Assembly: GCA_014529385.2 (NCBI GenBank)
Contig: CM043947.1
Coordinates: 122,030,891-122,094,890 of the forward strand
Length of the DNA: 64,000 bases
Source: Adiantum capillus-veneris
Taxonomy: Eukaryota; Streptophyta; Polypodiopsida; Polypodiales; Pteridaceae
Reading direction: 5' to 3'
Part shown: piece by piece, positions 56,429 through 64,000 of the stretch
How the letters are laid out: every line of letters begins with the position of its first letter
Numbering within the stretch: position 1 is the first letter of the stretch
Program-made: the position numbers and the translations under genes
Notes under the pieces: generated by a model
Told to the model about the DNA's origin: nothing
Database searches by the model: none
The model's input: the letters and a program-made list of their open reading frames with translations, nothing else

Positions 56429-59073
56429 GCTTAGCTGGTAAACAACTTGCAACTCCTGCTGCTTCAGACTGGGAGAATGAGCTGCCTTCCATTGAGGATC
56501 TCTTGTCTTCCTTGCATCGCTGCTGTGTCAAAAGGGACTTTGCCCATGCCAGGCTTCTGCATGTGCGTGTGTGCCACATTGGCCTGGAAGCTCATGAGGT
56601 CGTGGGTAATCATCTTGTCCCTGTATATGTTGCTTGTGGAAGTTTACAGGCTGCCCAACAGGCATTCTACCATGTCAATCTTGCCAATGAGCACTCTTGG
56701 ACTTCTCTCATTCAAGGGTATGCTGAATATGGTGAACTTAAGGATGCCCTTACTACATACACACAGATGCAAAACAGTTCCCTGCAACCCAACTCCCAAG
56801 TTTTTATCGCTTTACTAAAAGCTTGCTCTGTGTCAAGGTGCTTAGATTATGGCTATGAGTTGCATTTAAATGTTGTGAAAGAGGATTTTTGTCATGATCT
56901 TTATGTTGGCAACACCTTGGTGGCCATGTATGCCAAATTAGGGCTCATTCTTGAATCAAAGGATGTTCTCCATGAGATGCCATTGAGAGATGTGGTTTCA
57001 TGGAGTGCCCTTATGGCAGCATACAATGAACATGGGTACTATACGGAAGCTTTGCAATGTCTGAAGCTGATGCAACTAGATGGAGTGCAACCCAATGGTT
57101 TGAGCTTTATGTCTGCCTTGAAAGCTTGCTCTACACTAGGGGATATGGAGAAAGGTCAGGAACTGCATGATGAGGTTGTAATGAAAGGATTTGAGGAAGA
57201 CTCCTTTGTTGTCAATACATTGATAGATTTCTATGGAAGCAATGGATTTTTACCGGAAGCACTTCAGGTATTCAACAAAGTGGATGCCAAAGACACAATA
57301 ACTTGGAATTCCTTAATTACAGTTTATTCCAAGCATGGACTTGAAGAGGATGCACTGTTGTGTGCTCGAAGAATGGAATCTGATGGTGCGAGTCCTGTTC
57401 CTATTACATTCATTTTGACCCTAAAGGTTTGTGGCAGCAAAGGTGCCCTAGGTGATGGGCGAGCAATGCATTTAGATGCTGTCAAAAGAGGATTTGAGAA
57501 ATTACCTACAATTGGCAACAGTTTGGTAGATATGTATGTGAAATGTGGCTCTATTTCTGAATCGCAGGATGTGTTTGACAAGTTGGAAGGATGCCAGGGG
57601 GTGTCATGGAACATTTTAATGAGTGGTTTTGCTGAGCATGGCTTCTACGACGAAGCATTATATTGTTTGGAGAAAATGCAATTAGATGGTGTATGTCCAG
57701 ATGTAGTATCTTTTGTTTGTGCATTGCATGTGTGTAGCTGTACAAAAACTATACATAGGGGTCAGCATGTACATATGCAACTTACTAAAATGGGACTGGA
57801 GGGAGATGTGAATATTGGCAATACCTTAGTAGACATGTATGCAAAACTGGGTCTGATAATAGATTGTCAAAATACATTTGACACACTATCAACTCAAGGA
57901 GTGGTCTCATGGAATACCCTCATCACAGGGTATGTTGATAGTGGTCAAGATGAAGAGTCATTGGGTTGTTTACAGCACATGCGGAACATGGGTGTATGTC
58001 CTGATACCATCACTTTCATTTCTAGCCTAGGAGCATGTGGAAGGTTAGGCTGTATAGATATTGGCCAGGAACTACATTCAGAAGCAGTCAAGAAAGGCTT
58101 TGAGAAGGACAGTTTTGTTGATTGCAGTTTAGTGGATGTGTATGCGAAGTGTGGCTTTCTAGAGGAAGCAAGTGGGATTTTGGAGAGTCTACATAATCGC
58201 GATGTCGTCTGCTGGACTTCTCTTATTGCTGGCTATGCCAACCAGGGTCTTTGTGGTGAGGCTTTGGAGTGTTTTCAACAAATGCAATTAGAGCACATTG
58301 CTCCAGATGTTGCTTCTTGGAATGCTGTGATCTCTGGCTATGTTGAGCAAGAAGAACCCGTCTTTGCACTGCAACTTTATGCCCAAATGCTAGAGCAAGC
58401 CTTACTACCTAACATGACGACATTTATTGGCATCTTCAAGGCCCTTGGGAACATGACAGCGTTAAGTCTTGGATGGCGTCTTCATGCTGTTACTTGTACA
58501 TTATATGCTGATGAAATTGATCTTGCCTATGTTCTCATTGATATGTATAATAAATGTGGCAGCATTGCAGATGCTCAACGGGTCTTTCAGAAAATGCCTT
58601 CTAAGAATCCCTCAATTTGGAATGCTTTAATAACTGCACATGCTCAAAGAGGAGATTATAATGGCGTTTTTTATCTGCTTGAAGGATTCAAGAAGAAAAG
58701 TTTGCAGCCTGATGAGATAACCTTTCTCGGTCTCTTGTCTGTATGTAGCCATGCTGGGTTATTGGACAAAGGCAAGGATTCTTTTCTGACAATGATTGAA
58801 CAGCACCCCACCATTTGGACCATCAAGCACTGCTCGTCTATAGTTGACCTGTTCACAAGAGCAGGGCATTTTGCAGAAACTTTGGAATTCTTACAAAGAA
58901 TGCCTTTCGAACCTGATTATGCATTGTGGTGTACTCTACTTGGCACTTGTTGGAGGTGGGGGAACATTAGACTTGGAAAACAGCTTTTTGATTGTGCAGT
59001 GCGACTGAGTAATAACCGTGATTCTGTTTTTTTGATGTTCAACATGTATGTGGATGCTCAGATGTGGGAATAA
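56422..59073 (+). CDS. PLS-class PPR protein, E-domain truncated
   Basis: An 883-residue frame from the first in-frame ATG (56422). The frame is open from 56362; nothing upstream offers an ATG. I count about 22 PPR motifs from residue 80 on, in repeating P-L-S triplets: for example VVSWSALMAAYNEHG (P), FMSALKACSTLGDMEKG (L) and VNTLIDFYGSNGFLPEA (S). Such proteins bind organelle RNA in plastids or mitochondria, each motif reading about one base, and PLS types mostly guide C-to-U editing. The end enters the E1/E2 region (DYALWCTLLGTCWRWGN, then FNMYVDAQMWE) and stops, with no E+ or DYW deaminase; it would need a partner or is truncated. No introns. The start, at a Cys-rich stretch, shows no clear transit peptide. 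Confidence 0.85.
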   Translation: MLSLAGKQLATPAASDWENELPSIEDLLSSLHRCCVKRDFAHARLLHVRVCHIGLEAHEVVGNHLVPVYVACGSLQAAQQAFYHVNLANEHSWTSLIQGYAEYGELKDALTTYTQMQNSSLQPNSQVFIALLKACSVSRCLDYGYELHLNVVKEDFCHDLYVGNTLVAMYAKLGLILESKDVLHEMPLRDVVSWSALMAAYNEHGYYTEALQCLKLMQLDGVQPNGLSFMSALKACSTLGDMEKGQELHDEVVMKGFEEDSFVVNTLIDFYGSNGFLPEALQVFNKVDAKDTITWNSLITVYSKHGLEEDALLCARRMESDGASPVPITFILTLKVCGSKGALGDGRAMHLDAVKRGFEKLPTIGNSLVDMYVKCGSISESQDVFDKLEGCQGVSWNILMSGFAEHGFYDEALYCLEKMQLDGVCPDVVSFVCALHVCSCTKTIHRGQHVHMQLTKMGLEGDVNIGNTLVDMYAKLGLIIDCQNTFDTLSTQGVVSWNTLITGYVDSGQDEESLGCLQHMRNMGVCPDTITFISSLGACGRLGCIDIGQELHSEAVKKGFEKDSFVDCSLVDVYAKCGFLEEASGILESLHNRDVVCWTSLIAGYANQGLCGEALECFQQMQLEHIAPDVASWNAVISGYVEQEEPVFALQLYAQMLEQALLPNMTTFIGIFKALGNMTALSLGWRLHAVTCTLYADEIDLAYVLIDMYNKCGSIADAQRVFQKMPSKNPSIWNALITAHAQRGDYNGVFYLLEGFKKKSLQPDEITFLGLLSVCSHAGLLDKGKDSFLTMIEQHPTIWTIKHCSSIVDLFTRAGHFAETLEFLQRMPFEPDYALWCTLLGTCWRWGNIRLGKQLFDCAVRLSNNRDSVFLMFNMYVDAQMWE

Positions 59074-59333
59074 GCAAAAACTACAGAGGCACTTTTTTTG
59101 GATCTGTAGGATCATTACGGGTGTGCGGGAAGAATGAAAATGTTGCATTGGTGCCTATCTATCTGCGCAAAGAAGGATATAGAACATGATGAAGGGTTGG
59201 GACTTGAAGAAAACCCTTTTGAATGGACAGGGACCTGAGGTTTGGTAGCTCACAGGCAACAAGTCCCATATCGTGAGCAGAAAGCTGGGGCCTGCAACCA
59301 TGAAGACCAGTAATGCATTTTGTATAAATTTCA
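59074..59333. other. 3' flank of the PPR gene
   Basis: No deaminase-like HxE or CxxC signature found in any forward frame, so the DYW part is not simply frameshifted here. Confidence 0.45.
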
Positions 59334-59597
59334 AATTGTTATGGGGCTCTAAGTGCTGACCCAGTCAATGGCAGATTCTGAGGCGACCATACCAATGCTA
59401 CAAGTTGAGGAGCTAGTTCTAGCAAGTACGTGGTGCAAAATATATGCTGGAGCTTCGTAGTGACAAATTGTTATGGGGCTCTAAGTGCTGACCCAGTCAA
59501 TGGCAGATTCTGAGGCGACCATACCAATGCTACAAGTTAAGGAACTAGTTCTACCAAGTACGTGGTGCAAAATATATGCTGGAGCTTCGTAGTGACA
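59334..59597 (+). repeat. Tandem duplication, 132-base unit
   Basis: AATTGTTATGGGGCTCTAAG... to ...GAGCTTCGTAGTGACA occurs twice head to tail, with about four differences. A recent event just behind the PPR gene. Confidence 0.95.
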
Positions 59598-60084
59598 ATA
59601 CAAAGAGCCTCAATTGGAGAGCAAAGCCTCCAGGTAAATGGTTTTTCTGGTAAATTTATTTGTAAATACATCTTAAAATTTATGGAGCGTAATACATTTG
59701 TAGTCTACTTTCCCATGATGTGTGTATACCATGATGTGTGCAACCCATTCCCATTTGAAAGAGTCATTCCAACCTACCTAAAGCCACTTGTATCATGTAT
59801 GGCTTTTAGAGCAAGTCAAAACCCTCAGCCTATCTTCCTTTAGTCTCTACTTTTAGGTGAACCATACTTCAATGAAGGGAAACCTAGCCACACCCTCTTG
59901 CATATATAAGATTCCTATCTCTACACACGTATGAGAGCCATTGTATTGTCCATGAGTTAATCACGAGTTCACATTTTTGGTTGAATTCCTTTGTCTCCAT
60001 CAAGTGGTTAAGTGTTGATTAAGTAAAGATTAAGTTACTATGAATCCCATTCTGATTTACCCACTTAGATGCCAACAATTGGTA
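59598..60084. other. Intergenic, no gene seen
   Basis: Non-coding up to the LTR edge at 60085. Confidence 0.5.
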
Positions 60085-61389
60085 TGTAACGGGAAGGCAC
60101 CACGTGCCAACGGAAAAGAACAGACTGAACAACTTTAAGCTCTTTAAATAACAATTGAACTCAAAAGAGATGGGCGACACACGAGATGGGGAGTGGTGGA
60201 GCTCCACCCAAGAGAGCAATGTCCCAAACCTTGACGCCCCTTTTGGTATTTCTTTATATTGCTTATATTGCTTCAACTCAGTACAACGCCGGTACTCCAT
60301 CCTCTGCACCTTCACGCGGAAGCATGCCAAAGAATGAGCCATGGCACATATCTAAAGGCTCTAGGCCCATGAAAAGCAGTTTACATGAAAAGCTAAAACT
60401 CCCAAAAGCATTTGGCTCCAAAAGCACACGCTGAAAATCAGCCAGCCCAATTTCGGGGAATCGGTAGACCTGCCACATCAGCAGTCAACAATGCGAGTTG
60501 TGGAGGTCGGCACAGTCTGCCACATGACACTATTAGCGCAAAATGCAGGCATCCGCACGGCTGCCATGTCATCATCTATTACACAAGTCTTTGTGTGTGT
60601 TTGTGTGGGTCCCTTTAATTTAGGCCCCGTCGGATGGGGGTCTTCGAGTTAGCTGGGGGTTAGAATTATAATCCTAAGCCATCTTCTAAAATTGGGTCAC
60701 TTGGCCAAACTCCATAAGTTGGTGGAACTTCTTCTGTTGCTTCTTCTCTTAGGATTTAGGCCCCTCGGCCGGGATCTGCAAGTCCGCTTAGGTCTTCAGT
60801 AGCTTGACACGTCAGTAGTTTGTGACACGGTATCATAGCCATAGCGTCACAAAATGATGATGTGGCAGTACTGCTTGGGATAGAGAAAAGCTGACGCGGC
60901 AGCAGGTTGTACGGACATACCAGGATTTGCGCTAATAGGCTGACGTGGCAAACAATATGGATTTTCGCGTTATGCGTTGATAGCTGATGACGTGGCAAGC
61001 TGTACGGAATTCCGTAATTTGCGTTGGTTGCTTTTTATGGCAGATTTTGGGACCAGATGCTTTTGGAACAATTTTCTTTTGAGTTTACTGCTTTTGGGGT
61101 ATCCCTTGTTAGTTTATAAGAGCCCTTGGGGCCTCACTTTGCAGAGCATCTGGACGCAAAGTCTGAGAGCAAAGGTCCCTTGGGAGTTGTACTTTTGCAA
61201 TGATTAATGATAAAGAAATACCGAAAGGGGCGCTAGACTTTTGGGGCCAATACCTCTGGGCACAACGGAACTCCACTAGGGCGTGTTGACTCTCTCTCTC
61301 TCTCTCTCTCTCTCTATTAAAGTTCAGTGATTTTTGAAGTTTCCGTTCGTGTGTTGCTATTGATTTCATGCTTGTCCAAGCCTGTTACA
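60085..61389 (+). repeat. 5' LTR of an iMet-primed retrotransposon (+)
   Basis: Begins TGTAAC and ends GTTACA, a 6-base inverted repeat, and is followed by a perfect initiator-tRNA primer site. 1305 bases. It contains a degenerate tandem array at 60805-60997, TTTATAAG near 61113 as a possible TATA box, and (CT)n at about 61291-61315. Confidence 0.78.
60805..60997 (+). promoter_or_regulatory. Repeated TGACGTGGCA boxes in LTR U3
   Basis: TGACGTGGCA at 60941 and 60988, TGACGCGGCA at 60892, TGATGTGGCA at 60858 and TGACACGTCA at 60805. The last four steps are 53, 34, 49 and 47 bases. TGACG/ACGT cores are the binding type of plant bZIP factors. They lie about 120-310 bases before the TATA-like box. 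Confidence 0.6.
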
Positions 61390-61390
61390 T

Positions 61391-61402
61391 TGGTATCAGA
61401 GC
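61391..61402 (+). promoter_or_regulatory. Initiator-tRNA primer binding site
   Basis: TGGTATCAGAGC, complement of the tRNA-iMet 3' end, one base after the LTR. Confidence 0.88.
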
Positions 61403-61695
61403 TCAGAAAGATTCTTCTTCTACGGAGGAGCTGATCCTTTTGGTGTAAGGTGCAGCGGAAGTGAATGTTGACTTTGCTCAAGATGAGTGCTCTGAACTGT
61501 GCTCAAGGGTTTCTTTTACTTATGGAAAGGAGAGCCTTCCGTTCCTTAGTGAGAGAGTGCAATGATCACAAACAAGGTGCATGCTCTGTGAATGAAGGTG
61601 CTGAGACTGAGAGAGGGAGAGAGAAGAATACGACACCAGATGGTTCTCAAACCCTCCAAGGGCCCCCCTCTCTATGGCGAGAGAGGTCTATGCTA
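61403..61695 (+). other. Leader of the iMet-primed element
   Basis: Non-coding; internal coding region is not in the window, cut off by the minus-strand Ty3 element that follows. Confidence 0.45.
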
Positions 61696-62578
61696 TAGAT
61701 TGCACAAATCTAGTACAATGGTCTAGATGCAATGGACTTGCTGTCGATGTCGACGGCAATGATGACGACGACGAGGACAGGTTGAAATCTGTTGACTGCT
61801 GACTCTCTGCTGAATACTGATACTGTGTCGGCGAGGACGGCGATGGCGATGACGTGACGAAGATGCACTGAAAATGCAGATGCCGAAATCTGCAGACAGC
61901 GGGCTGAATCTCAAAATGCTGGCTGACTTGACGGTACGACGAGGATCTGCTACGGGTAGGTGAGATCCGCGAGGCTAGGGGCTGTATCTGCTGTGTCTAA
62001 GTGCTGAAAACTGAAAACGCTGATGTACTGGGGCTGATCTGACGCTGAAAAGTGCAAAACTTTAGGCTAGGTCTGCAACTGAAAAATGCCACGTGAAATC
62101 TGCTATTGATGAAAAACGCTAGGATGAATCTGCTCCTAAAAACACTGTGGAAAGGAATCCCAAAAACGTTGTAAGTTTTGTTGGTTGAAAACGCTAGGCC
62201 TTCTGCCGGTCTTGCTGAGAAGGTGCACTGCAAGTTGCTAGAACTTCTTCTGCCTCTTCTGCCAGAAAGTGCTAGCGCTAGGTTTTTTTTATAGTAGCTT
62301 AACAAATTTGCCCTACTCACTTTTTCAACAAAGTCACATAAGTGAAAAATGGGTAAATTGGGAAAATGGGTTCTATGCACTGCAAAATGCTCATGATGGG
62401 TACTGAATGTCATGCTGATGATCATGCTGTGTGCAACCAGAGGATATGTAACTACTCTATATGCCTGGACACGCACGGCCTACGCACAGGCTCATAAAGG
62501 TGCCATAACTTCCTAAGCTGACCTGAACCCTAGACCTGAAGTAGCTACATGCACATAGGGTTAGATGTGCATATGACA
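61696..62578 (-). repeat. 3' LTR of Ty3 element C, far edge uncertain
   Basis: On the minus strand the LTR starts TGTCATATGC at 62578, next to a purine tract. A TATA-like CTATAAAAAA is at 62285-62294. Degenerate text with GAAAAACGCTAG and AATCTGCT recurs over 61880-62180. The low-coordinate edge is not marked by a clear end. Confidence 0.55.
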
Positions 62579-62592
62579 TCCCCTCCTTTTCA
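62579..62592 (-). promoter_or_regulatory. Polypurine tract of Ty3-C
   Basis: Minus-strand GAAAAGGAGGGGA directly before the LTR start. Confidence 0.65.
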
Positions 62593-63040
62593 AAGTGAGG
62601 TACTGGTACTGAGCTATATGGCTTCCTTGTAGTCTGCCAACAACTCTGGATAATCTCTGAAAAATTATTCACCGGTCCACTCTGATGCATGGGTCATGCG
62701 ATACTTGAACTTCATGAAGGTCTGCAACGCTTGCTTCTTTGGGTCGCCCCGAAAGCGAGAGAGAGATCTGTGGCTGCTTCAATGCTCCAACTGCGTCTAT
62801 GGATGTAGGTCCACCTTCATCAAGAATCTCCGAGGAGGAAAATTCCTGAAACCACTTACAACACAAAATCATAATCATACCCATTCTATGTCGAGTAACT
62901 GGAAAAATACGATTCTTCCGACAAGACTGCGCATGCAATGCAGATGAACAAAGTGACGGAGTGCCAAACCGTTCACCAAACACACACAAAAAATGGGTCG
63001 AAACTTGACTTTTCGATCTAAACCTATCAACTGTGGGAAA
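62593..63040 (-). other. Ty3-C 3' region, decayed
   Basis: Between the truncated integrase part and the purine tract. No continuous frame; I see no clear integrase core motif. Confidence 0.45.
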
Positions 63041-64000
63041 TCACAATGGAAATGCCGATGCTCGATGGACAATCTTTCTCGTGCTCTTTCTGAGACTGTG
63101 CCATGCCAAGGAACAAACATGGAAAAGCAATTGACAAAATGGATAATCGGAAATCAATGAGAATTCCTTGAATGAAAACTTTTTTTTTCTTTCGAGAGTG
63201 ATCCGCATACATCCGTGCTCATCCATGAGTGAATCATGTGCATCGTACAATACGGCATGCCTGTGGAAAGGGAACACATAAAGACGGTGACGAAAATACA
63301 AGAAACCGTCATGAATGAAACACTCGAACAATGCGTGCTGACTAATCATGCTAACACACAATACTTCTGAAGTGGGTTCCTTGGACCTCGACTCGAGAGC
63401 CAAGATCGGTTTTGCGTGATTGATCGTATTTGCAATGAGGTTAGCTTCACTAGAAAAATCATAATCTAAACCATCATCCTTGTGAACAATCACATCTCTA
63501 TCATGAAAAAAATGTGTGTTGTGCTTTGGAGAAGAAAGGACTGAGAGAGTCTCCTTCTCCTGTTTCTTTTCAAGCTTCGCCTGCACATTCGAAATGCGAG
63601 GTAAAGAATGAATAACCTCCTCCTCACGAATGATAATGGGAGAGTCACTTTTGGCATTGAAAGTGAGAGTATTGTCTGCCCAATCAATGAGAGGGTTATG
63701 CTCTCGAAACCATCGAATGCCTAGAATCATATCACATTTTGAAAGAGGAGACACTACAAATTTTCTGCGGAAGGACGCTTGTTGAACAGTGAATAACACA
63801 TCAAGGCACTCTCGTGTAATGAGAGAGTCCATACCGGGATCGAAGCCCGACACCTCAAGAGGTCTCGTTTGGCTAACCTCCAAGCGGGCTCTTTCTACAA
63901 GAGGCACCAATCACATCATGCATACTTCCTGATCAAACAAGACCACCATGCGTTGACCATTCTCATGACCATAACACTTCATGAGAGACTCATCAACGAG
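63041..64000 (-). pseudogene. Ty3-C protease joined to integrase, RT lost
   Basis: Minus strand, running off the window at 64000. A stop at about 63911 is followed by 289 open codons. First comes the end of a retroviral-type protease: PLEVSGFDPG, then KCDMILGIRWFREHNPLIDWADNTLTF near 63660-63740. A linker of about 120 residues follows. Then at about 63170-63290 FIHDGFLYFRHRLYVF and YDAHDSLMDEHGCMRITLE resemble the zinc part of a Ty3 integrase (H-D-x-x-x-x-x-H-x-G). The RT and RNase H, some 500 residues, are missing with the frame kept. The integrase core is not recognisable beyond it. A non-autonomous deletion derivative. Confidence 0.72.

Noticed and set aside
59074-59333. Frameshifted DYW domain behind the PPR gene
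   Set aside because: I searched all forward frames by eye for HxE and CxxC signatures and a terminal DYW and found none.

Overview
This window looks like nuclear DNA of a land plant with a large, repeat-rich genome. Three things point that way: Ty3, Ty1/copia, CACTA and Helitron-type elements nested in each other; very many (CT)n, (CA)n and (TA)n microsatellites; and one long, intron-free PLS-class pentatricopeptide repeat (PPR) gene. That gene style and the microsatellite load would suit a fern or other seed-free vascular plant, but this is a weak inference. I see no rRNA, tRNA, CRISPR or prokaryotic signal.

Layout. (1) 1-9939: Ty3 element A (+), its 5' LTR cut by the window edge. Gag, protease, RT, two RNase H domains and integrase lie in one frame with four stop codons and no frameshift. 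(2) About 11190-26296: nested elements. A copia-like remnant (3' LTR 26091-26296) carries, just upstream, a DEAD-box helicase gene fragment. Ty3 element B (-, 12053-26017, about 14 kb) is inserted in it, with a perfect 5-bp target duplication AACGA and a tRNA-Asp primer site. Element B has four CCHC knuckles, gag-pol broken by an 11-bp duplication and a 1-base deletion, and a long 3' module after integrase. That module holds a second aspartic-protease-like domain, a W-x-P-K repeat region and a small acidic ORF behind a TATA box. (3) 26297-34200: non-coding repeats, a decayed CACTA transposase and another transposase-like pseudogene. (4) 34316-36050 (+) and 47903-50425 (-): two truncated copies of one copia family that share a stop codon. 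(5) 36051-47900 and 50426-53630: intergenic DNA with segmental duplications, microsatellites, SINE-like pieces, a second CACTA fragment and Helitron-type 3' ends. (6) 53632-56281: a Helitron helicase with one stop codon and a clear Helitron 3' terminus, flanked by two copies of the 5' region of the neighbouring PPR gene. (7) 56422-59073: the PPR gene, the only good candidate for a working host gene. (8) 60085-64000: the 5' LTR and primer site of an iMet-primed element (+), then the 3' end of a Ty3 element (-) in which protease is joined to integrase with RT missing.

Apart from the PPR gene, coding capacity here is retrotransposon and transposon sequence, nearly all broken. The parts most worth study are the 3' module of element B, the Helitron/PPR duplication, the captured DEAD-box fragment and the repeated Helitron-type ends.
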